A DNA stretch of 64,000 bases, from contig JAJEKV010000001.1 in NCBI GenBank assembly GCA_021234155.1, positions 23,111,189 to 23,175,188 on the forward strand. The letters are read 5' to 3'. Of this stretch, positions 22,101-35,072 are shown piece after piece (within the stretch, counting starts at the first letter, position 1; every line of letters starts with the position of its first letter). This stretch comes from Isoetes taiwanensis. Taxonomy: Eukaryota > Streptophyta > Lycopodiopsida > Isoetales > Isoetaceae. The position numbers and the translations under genes are program-made. Under the pieces are notes generated by a model. It saw only the letters and a program-made list of their open reading frames with translations, made no database searches and was not told the DNA's origin.

Positions 22101-22213
22101 AAACAATCTGAATATCAAGCTTCTTGTCAAACTGACTTACACTCAATAAATTGGTCAGCAACCGGGAACATAAACAACATCTTGAAATTTGAGAGTAGTA
22201 CAATGATCGGTTT
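19161..22213 (-). mobile_element. Family A element, copy A3 (inverted), lacking gag and 5' LTR
   Basis: On the minus strand, from right to left: pre-integrase and integrase (about 22,200-21,100), RT (about 20,700-19,990, with the YVDD codons near 20,160), RNase H (about 19,830-19,300) and PPT. The integrase keeps the segment deleted at 13,523-14,101. The interior stops at ATGATCGGTTT, so gag, protease, PBS and 5' LTR are absent. Frames are heavily broken. Confidence 0.85.
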
Positions 22214-22379
22214 GAATACAATTGAAGGATAAAAGGAAAGACACGAACTAGAGTAGGAGCTTTAAAGACTCCTAGAGTGAACTCCGGACTAATGGCGTGA
22301 CTATGGCTATATAGTAGTGTGCCATGTCGAATCATTAACATGTGATGATTTCGGCATGCCATGTCATCATACTCTAACA
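22214..22379 (-). repeat. Family B LTR, first of the array
   Basis: Minus-strand B LTR that lacks about 10 bp of its 3' end: the sequence starts at GAATACAATTGAAGG rather than TGATAACATGAGAATAC. It ends TACTCTAACA and is followed by a B interior end, so it is the 3' LTR of the first minus-strand unit of the array. Confidence 0.85.
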
Positions 22380-25300
22380 TCCCCACGATGACATGCATGC
22401 ACGAAAAAAAAAATCCTACTAACGAAGGAAACAATACATATCCCCACGAGATCAAGCGATGCTTTCGTAACATAGAGCAAGCTTAACTTTTAGAAGAAGC
22501 CATGAGTGGTCCTTGTATTTAATTTTTGGACCAAATCTTCCTTCCTCTGTACCATTCTCTTCTTGAAAAAAATATCAAATGTATCAATAGTCCCTCGTGT
22601 TCCTGCTTTATCTTTGAAGTGCTTCATAGTATATCTTTTATAGCGGACCTCAAACCATGTGTTAGTGTCATAAAAGGCTGTTCCATATTACGCGGTAGTA
22701 CATTGGCGAGAACAATCGATAAGATCATGATCATAATAGGCCTTAGAGAACTACGCCATAGTTTGCCTGGTAATCCCACTACAAGCTGCCAAGTAAACTG
22801 TCAGTGAGAATTAACCATTGACTCATAACCTTCAGCGGGTGTATCAAAAACAAGCAATACCTGATTTCTTAAATGCAAACACACGGAAGTTACATGCTTG
22901 CTTGGATATTCCTTCAACGTCAACATAAGAGATATACCACGAAAAATCATCCAAATGTTGATGCGCCACCTTCCCATCATGTGGACAAGCAAATGGAATG
23001 TGTACATTCACATGAAATGGAAGATCATGTGTACAAACACGAGATAGATGAGGCTGAAAATCACTCTTTATTACGATCAATCTCCAGCCATGGAAGCTCA
23101 CAAATCATTTCTTCTTCTTACGCCATGAATTAGGTGTGTAAGTCAAGTCACGTATGTTGCTCATCTCCGAAACCAGGTCTGCAATGTCATCATTATGAAG
23201 AAACCAATTGCTCTCAATCACTTCATCTGCTGAGATCAAGTCAAGTAACATGGACTGAGAACCAAAAGAAGATTAAGTGAATGCATTCCAAAACCAATTC
23301 TTTCCCGGCATAGTCGATATAACGATTGGTGACACTCAAGACAATTCATCAAGATCTAAAAATTCATCAAGAAGGGGTACCTCTAAGCTGGCGTATTTGA
23401 TCTCGGTAGCTGTGCTTCTGAGGTCGAGCAACTCTGCTAACATTTGATTTTTCTCAAACAATCCTGTTCCCCAAACTTGATGTATCATTAAACCACAAGA
23501 TGATCTACATCATCAAAAGCGGTGAACTGTCAAACCATCATGATCCTTTTCCAATATGCCAGCGTCTGTCTTTGGATCGCCATGCAAGGAAACTTTTCAA
23601 AAATTTCCAAGATAATTAGAAGCGAGAACACAAGTCATGGATTTCAGAACTGGAACCATAAAAGTGGATATCTCAGATAGTTGTCTCCCTTTTCCTCAAT
23701 TTCCTTTGCTTACGCTTTTCCCTCTTCTTCACCTTTTTCGCTCTTGCCTCTGAAACTTAAGTTCAATAGAATCTTGCTGCCCAAATTCTGATCTCAAGTA
23801 GTCCCAAAGCTCTTGGGAACTAAGAAACGTAGCTTGCCAAATCTTTAAACTGTAAGGATGTGGTATAGTTAGCTTTATAGCTCGTGTAACTAGAGAATCA
23901 TTATCAAGAGTAATTCGAGAAAGTCATGTCCTCTTACAACATGCCACAAATCGTGTGAAATTAAAGACCATGTCATGTGACATCTCCATTCTTCATAGTT
24001 ACGATGATTGAGAAACTTATCTTTTAGCGGGACTACAAGCTCTTTCAACACGAGAAGCATTGTAAACTTTTAGAGTGCTAACCAAATCTCACAAACTTTT
24101 ACGTATCAAGAATCCCTACTTGTTGTCAAATACTTTACGTAGAGTATGTTCTCGTGCCCTCACAACTAACACAAATCCTTTGAGTTATCAAATCTGAAAC
24201 CCCGGATCGTCTTAACTAACCCCAGACTTTGAAGCCAAAAATCGAACACCTTTTACGAAAAGAATCCTGCAGATTTGCAAAACTCCCGATCTACACCACA
24301 TTGCTTGCACAATTTAAGTCAAACTGCCAAGACTCCCAGTCTAGTCTTTGTGTTTGCACATCTACCGATTCGATCGGATGAATCAAATCTTCACCAAGAA
24401 AACCCCCATTGCAACAGATAACTCCGGTCGATCAATAGCTTTTTCGAGCAATCTAGATCACTCCTGCAAATGCAAATCCAAACACACGGAAGTTACACAT
24501 GGCTGCTTGGATATTCCTTCACTTTGTCAACATAAAGAGATATACCACGAAAAATCATCCAAATGTTGATCGCCACCTTCCCATCATGTGGACAAGCAAA
24601 TGGAATGTGTACATTCACATGAAATGGAAGATCATGTGTACAAACACGAGATAGATGAGGCGAAAATCACTCTTTTATTACGATCAATCTCCAGCCATGG
24701 AAGCTCACAAATCATTTCTTCTTCTTACGCCCATGAATTAGGTGTGTAAGTCACGTATGTTGCTCATCTCCGAAAACCAGTGCGCAATGTCATCATTATG
24801 AAGAAACCAATTGCTCTCAATCACTTCATCTTTGCCGGATCCAAGTCAAGTAACATGGTGAGAACCAAAGAAGATTCGTGAATGCATTCCAAAACCAATT
24901 CTTTCCGGCATAGTCACGATATAGATTGGTGACGAAGACAATTCATCAAGATCTAAAAATTCATCAAGAAGGGGTACCTCTAGCTGGCTGTATTTGATCG
25001 GTAGCGTGTGCTTGCAATTCGAGCAACTCTGCTAACATTTGATTTTTCTCAAACAATCCTGTTCCCCAAACTTGATGTATCATTAAACCACCGCAAGATG
25101 ATCTACATCATCAAGAAAGCGGTGAGCTTGTCAAACCATCATGATCCTTTTCCAATATGCCCTTTGTCTGTCTTTGGATCGCCATGCAAGGAAACTTTTC
25201 AAAAAATTTCCAAGATAATTAGAAGCGAGAACACAAGTCATGGATTTGAGAGCTGGAACCATAAAAGTGGATATCTCGAGATAGTTGTCTCCCTTTTCCT

Positions 25301-26782
25301 CAATTTCCTTTGCTTCACTGCTTTTCCCTCTTCTTCACCTTTTTCGCTCTTGCCTCACGAAACTTAAGTTCAATAGAATCTTGCTGCCCAAATTCTGATC
25401 TCAAGTAGTCCCAAAGCTCTTGGGAACTAAGAAGCGTAGCTTGCCAAATCTTTAAACTGTAAGGATGTGCTATAGTTAGCTTTATAGCTCGTGTAACTAG
25501 AGAATCATTATCAAGAGTAATTCGAGAAAAGTCTGTGTCCTCTTACAACATGCCACAAATCGTGTGAAATTAAAGACCATGTCATGTGACATCTCCATTC
25601 TTCATAGTTCGATGATTGAGAAACTTATCTTTTAAGCGGGACTACAAGCTCTTTCAACACGAAGCATTGTAAACTTTTAGAGTGCTAACCAAATCTCACA
25701 AACTTTTACGTATCAAGAATCCTACTTGTTTGTCAAATACTTTCAGTAGAGTATGTTACGTGCCCTCACAACTAACACAAATCCTTTGGATTATCAAATC
25801 TGAAACCCCAGATCCGTCTTAACTAACCCCAGACTTTGAAGCCAAAAAATCGAACACACCTTTTACGAAAAGAATCCTGCAGTTGCAAAACTCCCGATCT
25901 ACACCACATTGCTTGCACAATTTAGATCAAACTGCCAAGACTCCCGTCTAATCTTTGTGTTTGCACATCTACGATTCAGTCCGGATGAATCAAATCTTCA
26001 CCAAGAAAACCCCATTGCAACAGATAACTCCGGTCGATCAATAGCTTTACGAGCAATCTAGATCACTCCACGCAAATGCAAATCTTAATCTTTGCACCAG
26101 CGTTGAAATCGACAGCGTCTTGTTGCCACAATGCTGATCTGAGATTAACGGTGCAAAAACCCTCCGTCTTCACTTTTCAACAAGAAAATACCAATATCCT
26201 TTTATCTATTTCGATTAGATCAATCTTTCTATAAATTTACTCCAAATCCGACCCAATTCGGGTCACTCCTCGCCAAATTTAGCCTAATCAGGCCAAATCC
26301 CAAGAAAACCACAAGCCAAAAATAACCAAAAGATACCATCGCCAAAAATAGCTCCGGCATGCAATATTTGTTGCGGGCCTTGAACCAACGCTCTCAAATC
26401 TTTTTGATCTTCACCAAATACCCGCGATCTGCTCCAATCCTTGAAAATAGCTCGGCATGCAATATTTGTTGCTGCCAGCGAGCCAACGCTCCAAATCTTC
26501 GATCTTCACCAAACCGCGATCGTTTCTCCTTCAACACTGCGAGTCAGTTTACCAATCCAATCGAGTCGATTAGGATTTACCACAATTCGGCTGCAATCCA
26601 GCCATTCCAGCTCAATTTGCCATTCCGGCTTCTTTGAATTGCTTCAGATCTTCACCGATTTGGGATTTTCTCACCAACACTTGAGATTCAACGATCTAAT
26701 CTACACCCGGATTGATCAAGCCTTAGAATGCCTCCACCTCTAATCGACTTGCTAACCTTCACCTTGGATAGGCTCGATACCA
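22380..26782 (-). mobile_element. Family B array unit 1, with internal partial duplication
   Basis: The stretch from 22,380 to 24,478 runs through the B interior up to the leader (TGCAAATGCAAATC). It then jumps back to the second ORF (CAAACACACGGAAGTTACAC, 24,479 onward), and a second passage runs to the PBS complement at about 26,770-26,782. The unit is about 4.4 kb instead of 2.8 kb. The shared ATGCAAA at the jump suggests a short-homology junction. All frames are broken. Confidence 0.8.
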
Positions 26783-26949
26783 TGATAACATGAGAATACG
26801 AAGGATAAAGGAAAGACCACGAACTAGAGTAGGGCGCCTAAAGACTCCTAGAGTGAACTCGGACTAATGGCGTGACTATGGCTATATAGTAGTGTGCCAT
26901 GTCGGCAACATGTGATGACTTCGGCATGCCATGTCATCATACTCTAACA
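26783..26949 (-). repeat. Family B LTR in array
   Basis: A complete minus-strand LTR from TGATAACATGAGAATACG to TACTCTAACA. The PBS complement lies on its left and the 3' end of the next B interior on its right, so one LTR serves two neighbouring units. Confidence 0.9.
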
Positions 26950-29370
26950 TCCCCGATGACATGCATGCACGAGAAAACAAAATCCTACTAGCGGAAAGGA
27001 AACAATACATATCCCCCACGAGATCAAAGCGTTTTTTCGTAACATAGAGCAAGCAACGCAGAGAGAAGAAGCCATGAGTGGTCCTTGTATTTAATTTTGG
27101 ACCAAATCTTCCTTCCTCTCGTACCATTCTCTTGCTTGAGAAAAAAATATCAAATGTATCAATAGTCCCTCGTGTTCTGCTATCTTTGAAGTGCTTCATA
27201 GTATATCTTCCATAGCGGACCTCAAACCATGTGTTAGTGTCATAAAAGGCGTTCCATATTACATTACGGTAGGCTGTTAGCGAGAACAATCGATAAGATC
27301 ATGATCATAATAGGCCTTAGAGAACTCTGCCATAGTTTGCCACAGTAATCCCACTACAAACTCTTTGTGGTAAACTGTCGGCCCGAAATTAACCATTGAC
27401 TCATAACCTTCAGGCCGGTGTATCAAAAACAAGCAATACCTGATTTCTTAAATGCAAACACACGGAAGTTACATGCTTTGCTTGGATATTCCTTCCTTTG
27501 TCAACATAAGAGATATACCACGAAAAATCATCCAAATGTTGATCGCCACCTTCCCATCATGTGGACAAGCAAATGGAATGTGTACATTCACATGAAATGG
27601 AAGATCATGTGTACAAACACGAGATAGATGAGACTGAAAATCACTCTTTGTACGATCAATCTCCAGCCATGGAAGCTCACAAATCATTTCTTCTTCTTAC
27701 GCCATGAATTAGGTGTTGTAAGTCCACGTATGTTGCTCATCTCCGAAACAGTGCGCAATGTCATCATTATGAAGAAACCAATTGCTCTCAATCACTTCAT
27801 CACTGCAGATCCAAGTCAAGTAACATGGATGAGAACCAAAAAGAAGATTAAGTGAATGCATTCCAAAACCAATTCTTTCCCGCCATAGTCTGATATAACA
27901 GTTGGTGACAAGACAATTCATCAAGATCTAAAAATTCATCAAGAAGGGGTACCTCTAAGCTGCAGTATTTGATCCAGTAAAAGCGTAACTTGCAGGTCGA
28001 GCAACTCTGCTAACATTTGATTTTTCTCAAACAATCCACGTTCCCAAACTTGATGTATCATTAAACCACATAAGATGATCTACATCATCAAAAGCGACTG
28101 AACTGTCAAACCATCATGATCCTTTTCCAATATGCCACGTCTGTCTTTGGATCGCCATGCAAGGAAACTTTTCAAAAATTTCCAAGATAATTAGAAAGTG
28201 AAACACAAGTCATGGATTTGGGAACTGGAACCATAAAAGTGGATATCTCGAGATAGTTGTCTCCCTTTTCCTCAATTTCCTTTGCTACCTTTTCCCTCTT
28301 CTTCACCTTTTTACGCTCTTGCCTCTGAAACTTAAGTTCAATAGAATCTTGCTGCCCAAATTCTGATCTCAAGTAGTCCCAAAGCTCTTGGGAACTAAGA
28401 AGCGTAGCTTGCCAAATCTTTAAAGCTGTAAGGATGTGCTATAGTTTAGCTTTATAGCTCGTGTAACTAGAGAATCATTATCAAGAGTAATTCGGAAAAA
28501 GTCACGTGTCCTCTTACAACATGCCACAAATCGTGTGAAATTAAAGACCATGTCATGTGACATCTCCATTCTTCATAGTTACGATGATTGAGAAACTTAT
28601 CTTTTAAGCGGGACTACAAGCTCTTTCAACACGAGGAAGCATTGTAAACTTTTAGAGTGCTAACCAAATCTCACAAACTTTTACGTATCAAAAGAATCCT
28701 ACTTGACATCAAATACTTTTCGTAGAGTATGTTACGTGCCCTCACAACTAACACAAATCCTTTCAGTTATCAAATCTGAAACCCGGATCCGTCTTAACTA
28801 ACCCCGGACTTTGAAGCCAAAAATCGAACACACCTTTTAAAAAAAGAATCCTGCTTGATTTGCAAAACTCGATCTACACCACATGCTTGCACAATTTTAG
28901 ATCAAAGCGCCAAGACTCCCGGTCTAATGCGTGTTTGCATCTACGATTCCCGGTCGGATGAATCAAATCTTCACCAAGAAAACCCCATTGCAGCGATAAC
29001 TCGGTCGATCAATAGCTTTACGAGCAATCTAGATCACTCCTGCAAATGCAAATCTTAATCTTTTGCACCAACGTTGAAATCGACAGCGTCTTGTTGCCAC
29101 AATCTTCGAGATTAGCGATTGCAAAAACCCTCCCGTCTTCACTTTTCAACAAAGCCAAAAATAACCAAATACCAATATCCTTTTATCTATTTGATTAGAT
29201 CAATCTTTCTATAAATTTACTCCAAATCCGGCCCAATTCGGGTCCTCCTCGCCAAATTTAGCCTAATCCGACCAAATCCCAAGAAAACCACAAGCCAAAA
29301 ATAACCAAAAGATACCATCAATCCAAAAATAGCTCAATTTGCATGCAATATTTGTTTGGGATTTTCTTTG
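26950..29370 (-). mobile_element. Family B array unit 2 (short form)
   Basis: The B interior is about 2.42 kb and carries second-ORF and gag-like regions. It breaks off at GCATGCAATATTTGTTTGGG in the leader and joins the next LTR directly. One leader repeat unit, the remaining leader and the PBS (about 400 bp) are missing. Without a PBS this unit could not be reverse transcribed as a normal element. Confidence 0.8.
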
Positions 29371-29550
29371 TGATAACATGAGAATACCTCCACCTCTAAT
29401 GAAGGATAAAAGGAAAGACCACGAACTAGAGTAGGGCCTAAAGACTCCTAGAGTGAACTCCGGACTAATGGCGTGACTATGGCTATATAGTAGTGTGCCA
29501 TGTCGGCAACATGTGATGACTTCGGCATGCCATGTCATCATACTCTAACA
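29371..29550 (-). repeat. Family B LTR in array, with 13-bp insertion
   Basis: The minus-strand LTR starts TGATAACATGAGAATAC and then carries CTCCACCTCTAAT before resuming GAAGGATAAAAGG. The inserted bases resemble the B leader (CCTCCACCTCTAATCGAC). Clean LTRs have CACTG at this position. Confidence 0.8.
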
Positions 29551-32339
29551 TCCCCGATGACATGCATGCACGAGAAAAACAAAATCCTACTAGAAGAGGA
29601 AACAATACATATCCCCCCACGAGATCAAGCGGTGCTTTCGTAACATAGAGCAAGCTTAACCAGAGAAGAAGCCATGAGTGGTCCTTGTATTTAATTTTGG
29701 ACCAAATCTTCCTTCCTCTGTACCATTCTCTTGCAGAAAAAATATCAAATGTATCAATAGTCCCTCGTGTTCTGCTATCTTTGAAGTGCTTCATAGTATA
29801 TCTTCCATAACGGACCTCAAACCATGTGTTAGTGTCATAAAAGGCTGTTCCATATTGCATACGGTAGGTAAATTAGCGAACAATCGATAAGATCATGATC
29901 ATAATAGGCCTTAGAGAACTACTGCCATAGTTTGCCACAGGTAATCCCACTACAAAGCTAGCGTGTGTAGTAAGTATCGTGAAATTAACCATTGACTCAT
30001 AACCTTCAAAGGGTGTATCAAAACAAGCAATACGATTTCTTAAATGCAAACACACGGAAGTTACACATGCTTTAGCTTGGATATTCCTTCAGCATCAACA
30101 TAAGAGATATACCACGAAAAATCATCCAAATGTTGATGCCACCTTCCCATCATGTGGACAAGCAAATGGAATGTGTACATTCACATGAAATGGAAGATCA
30201 TGTGTACAAACTGAGATAGATGAGGCTGAAAATCACTCTTTATTACGATCAATCTCCAGCCATGGAAGCTCACAAATCATTTCTTCTTCTTACGCCATGA
30301 ATTAGGTGTGTAAGTCACGTATGTTGCTCATCTCCGAAACCCAGGTGCGCAATGTCATCATTATGAAGAAACCAATTGCTCTCAATCACTTCATCTTTGC
30401 AGATCAAGTCAAGTAACATGGGTGAGAACCAAAAGAAGATTAGTGAATGCATTCCAAAACCAATTCTTTCCCGGCATAGTCGATATAACAGTTTGGTGAC
30501 AGAAGACAATTCATCAAGATCTAAAATTCATCAAAGGGGTACCTCTAAGCTGGCGTATTTGATCACGTAGCGTGCTTCTTGGTCGAGCAACTCTGCTAAC
30601 ATTTGATTTTTCTCAAACAATCCACGTTTCCCAAACTTGATGTATCATTAAACCACGCAAGATGATCTACATCATCAAAGAAGCGGTGAGCTTGTCAAAC
30701 CATCATGATCCTTTTCAATATGCCAGCGTCACGTCTTTGGATCGCCATGCAAGGAAACTTTTCAAAAATTTCCAAGATAATTAGAAGCGAGAACACAAGT
30801 CATGGATTTGAGGCTGGAACCATAAAAGTGGATATCTCAGAGATAGTTGTCTCCCTTTTCCTCAATTTCCTTTGCTTACCTTTTCCCTCTTCTTCACCTT
30901 TTTACGCTCTTGCCTCACGAAACTTAAGTTCAATAGAATCTTGCTGCCCAAATTCTGATCTCAAGTAGTCCCAAAGCTCTTGGGAACTAAGAAGCGTAGC
31001 TTGCCAAATCTTTAAAGCTGTAAGGATGTGCTATAGTTAGCTTTATAGCTCGTGTAACTAGAGAATCATTATCAAAGAGTAATTCGAGAAAGTCATGTCC
31101 TCTTACAACATGCCACAAATCGTGTGAAATTAAAGACCATGTCATGTGACATCTCCATTCTTCATAGTTACGATGATTGAGAAACTTATCTTTTAAGCGG
31201 GACTACAAGCTCTTTCAACACGGGGAAGCATTGTAAACTTTTAGAGTGCTAACCAAATCTCACAAACTTTTACGTATCAAAGAATCCCTAGCTTGTCAAA
31301 TACTTTACGTAGAGTATGTTACATTGCCCTCACAACTAACACAAATCCTTTCGGTTATCAAATCCTGAAACCCCGGATCCGTCTTAACTAACCCCGGACT
31401 TTGAAGCCAAAAATCGAACACACCTTTTACGAAAAGAATCCTGCCATTTGCAAAACTCGATCTACACCACATTGCTTGCACAATTTAGATCAAAGCTGCC
31501 AAGACTCCCGTCTAGTCGTGTTTGCACATCTACGATTCGATCGGATGAATCAAATCTTCACCAAAGAAAACCCCATTTACAACGGATAACTCCGGTCGAT
31601 CAATAGCTTTACGAGCAATCTAGATCACTCCTGCAAATGCAAATCTTAATCTTTGCACCAGCGTTGAAATCGACAGCGTCTTGTTGCCACAATGCTGATC
31701 TGAGATTAACGATTGCAAAAACCCTCCGTCTTCACTTTTCAACAAGAAAATACCAATATCCTTTTATCTATTTGATTAGATCAATCTTTCTATAAATTTA
31801 CTCCAAATCCGACCCAATTCCAGGTCACTCCTCGCCAAATTTAGCCTAATCCGGCCAAATCCCAAGAAAACCACAAGCCAAAAATAACCAAAAAGATACC
31901 ATCGCCAAAAATAGCTCCGGCATGCAATATTTGTTGCGGGGAGCTTGAATAACGCTCAAATCTTTTTGATCTTCACCAAATACCGCCGATCTGCTCCAAT
32001 CCTTGAAAATAGCTCCGGCATGCAATATTTGTTGCAGGCCGAATAGCAACGCTCAAATCTTTCGATCTTCACCAAACCGGTCGTTCTCCTTCAACACACT
32101 GCGAGTCAGTTACCAATCAATCGATCGATTAGGGTTTACCACAATTCGGCTGCAATCAGCCATTCCGGCTCAATTTGCCATTCCGGCTTCCTTTGAATTG
32201 CCCGGATCTTCACCGATTTGGGATTTTCTCACCAACACTTGAGATTCAGCGATCTAATCTACACCATTGATCAAGCCTTAGAATGCCTCCACCTCTAATC
32301 GACTTGCTAACCTTCACCTTGGATAGGCTCACGATACCA
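29551..32339 (-). mobile_element. Family B array unit 3 (long form)
   Basis: A full-length B interior of about 2.79 kb with both leader repeats (about 31,915 and 32,021) and the PBS complement near 32,325-32,339. Second-ORF and gag-like regions are in the usual order, all frames broken at scattered CAG/CTG positions. Confidence 0.85.
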
Positions 32340-32503
32340 TGATAACATGAGAATACGAAGGATAAAAGGAAAGACCGAACTAGAGTAGGGCCTAAAGACT
32401 CCTAGAGTGAACTCGGACTAATGGCGTGACTATGGCTATATAGTAGTGTGCCATGTCGACAACATGTGATGACTTCGGCATGCCATGTCATCATACTCTA
32501 ACA
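32340..32503 (-). repeat. Family B LTR in array
   Basis: Minus-strand LTR from TGATAACATGAGAATACG to TACTCTAACA, shared between units 3 and 4. Confidence 0.9.
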
Positions 32504-34901
32504 TCCCCGATGACATGCATGCACGAGAAAACAAAATCCTACTAGCGAGAAAACAATACATATCCCCCCGAGATCAAAGCGTTACTTTCGTAACATAGAG
32601 CAAGCAACGAGAGAGAAGAAGCCATGAGTGGTCCTTGTATTTAATTTTGGACCAAATCTTCCTTCCTCGTACCATTCTCTTCTTGAAAAAAATATCAAAT
32701 GTATCAATAGTCCCTCGTGTTCTGCTTTATCTTTGAAGTGCTTCATAGTATATCTTCCATAACGGACCTCAAACCATGTGTTAGTGTCATAAAGACTGTT
32801 CCATATTACATACGGTAGGCTGTTAGCGAGAACAATCGATAAGATCATGATCATAATAGGCCTTAGAGAACTTCGCCATAGTTTGCCACAGTAATCCCAC
32901 TACAAGCTGGCGTGAGTGGTAAAGCTGTCGTGAGAATTAACCATTGACTCATAACCTTCAGCAGGTGTATCAAAAACAAGCAATACCTGATTTCTTAAAT
33001 GCAAACACACGGAAGTTACACATGCTTGCTTGGATATTCCTTCCTTTGTCAACATAAAGAGATATACCACGAAAAATCATCCAAATGTTGATCGCCACCT
33101 TCCCATCATGTGGACAAGCAAATGGAATGTGTACATTCACATGAAATGGAAGATCATGTGTACAAACACGAGATAGATGAGGCTGAAAATCACTACATTA
33201 CGATCAATCTCCAGCCATGGAAGCTCACAAATCATTTCTTCTTCTTACGCCATGAATTAGTGTGTAAGTCACGTATGTTGCTCATCTCGAAAACCAGTGC
33301 GCAATGTCATCATTATGAAGAAACCAATTGCTCTCAATCACTTCATCTTTGCAGATCCAAGTCAAGTAACATGGGTGAGAACCAAAAGAAGATTAGTGAA
33401 TGCATTCCAAAACCAATTCTTTCCCGGCATATGCGATATAGCATTGGTGACAGAAGACAATTCATCAAGATCTAAAAATTCATCAAGAAGGGGTACCTCT
33501 AAGCTGCTTTGTATTTGATCGGTAGCGTAACTTCTTGGTCGAGCAACTCTGCTAACATTTGATTTTTCTCAAACAATCCCACGTTCCCAAACTTGATGTA
33601 TCATTAAACCACGCAAGATGATCTACATCATCAAAAGCGGTGAGCTGTCAAACCATCATGATCCTTTTCAATATGCCCTTTGTCTGTCTTTGGATCGCCA
33701 TGCAAGGAAACTTTTTCAAAAATTTCCAAGATAATTAGAAGCGAGAACACAAGTCATGGATTTGAGGGAGGCTGGAACCATAAAAGTGGATATCTCAGAG
33801 ATAGTTGTCTCCCTTTTCCTCAATTTCCTTTGCTTACCTTTTCCCTCTTCTTCACCTTTTTACGCTCTTGCCTCTGAAACTTAAGTTCAATAGAATCTTG
33901 CTGCCCAAATTCTGATCTCAAGTAGTCCCAAAGCTCTTGGGAACTAAGAAGCGTAGCTTGCCAAATCTTTAAAGCTGTAAGGATGTGCTATAGTTAGCTT
34001 TATAGCTCGTGTAACTAGAGAATCATTATCAAAGTAATTCGGAGAAAGTCTGTGTCCTCTTACAACATGCCACAAATGGAATGTGAAATTAAAGACCATG
34101 TCATGTGACATCTCCATTCTTCATAGTTAGATGATTGAGAAACTTATCTTTTAAGCGGGACTACAAGCTCTTTCAACACGGGAAGCATTGTAAACTTTTA
34201 GAGTGCTAACCAAATCTCACAAACTTTTACGTATCAAAAGAATCCTACTTATTTGTCAAATACTTTACGTAGAGTATGTTACGTGCCCTCACAACTAACA
34301 CAAATCCTTTCAGATTATCAAATCTGAAACCCCAGATCCGTCTTAACTAACCCCGGACTTTGAAGCCAAAAAATCGAACACACCTTTTTAAAAGAATCCT
34401 GCAGTTTGCAAAACTCCCGATCTACACCACATTGCTTGCACAATTTTAGTCAAGCGCCAAGACTCCCGTCTAATCTAGTGCGTGTTTGCACATCTACGAT
34501 TCGATCCGGATGAATCAAATCTTCACCAAAAAACCCCATTGCAGCGGATAACTCCGGTCGATCAATAGCTTTACGAGCAATCTAGATCACTCCTGCAAAT
34601 GCAAATCTTAATGCTTTGCCAGCGTTGAAATCGACAGCGTCTTGTTGCCACAATCTTGATCGAGATTAACGATTGCAAAAAACCTCCGTCTTCACTTTTC
34701 AACAAGAAAATACCAATATCCTTTTATCTATTTCGATTAGATCAATCTTTCTATAAATTTACTCCAAATCCGGCCCAATTCGAGGTCACTCCTCGCCAAA
34801 TTTAGCCTAATCCGACCAAATCCCAAAGAAAACCACAAGCCAAAAATAACCAAAAGATACCATCGCCAAAAAATAGCTCAGGCATGCAATATTTGTTGCG
34901 G
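32504..34901 (-). mobile_element. Family B array unit 4 (short form)
   Basis: About 2.40 kb of B interior that ends at GCATGCAATATTTGTTGCGG in the leader, the same place as unit 2, and joins the next LTR without the PBS. Coding content is as in unit 2, with broken frames. Confidence 0.8.
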
Positions 34902-35072
34902 TGATAACATGAGAATACCTTTGAAGGATAAAAGGAAAGACCACGAACTAGAGTAGGGCCTAAAGACTCCTAGAGTGAACTCCGGACTAATGGCGTGACT
35001 ATGGCTATATAGTAGTGTGCCATGTCGGCAACATGTGATGACTTCGGCATGCCATGTCATCATACTCTAACA
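34902..35072 (-). repeat. Family B LTR in array
   Basis: Minus-strand LTR starting TGATAACATGAGAATACCTTT; the CCTTT stands where clean copies have CACTG. It lies at the end of a short unit, as does the LTR at 29,371. Confidence 0.85.

Noticed and set aside
22060-22473. 137-codon minus-strand frame
   Set aside because: It crosses the junction of an A fragment, a B LTR and a B interior. It is a chance frame made by the join.
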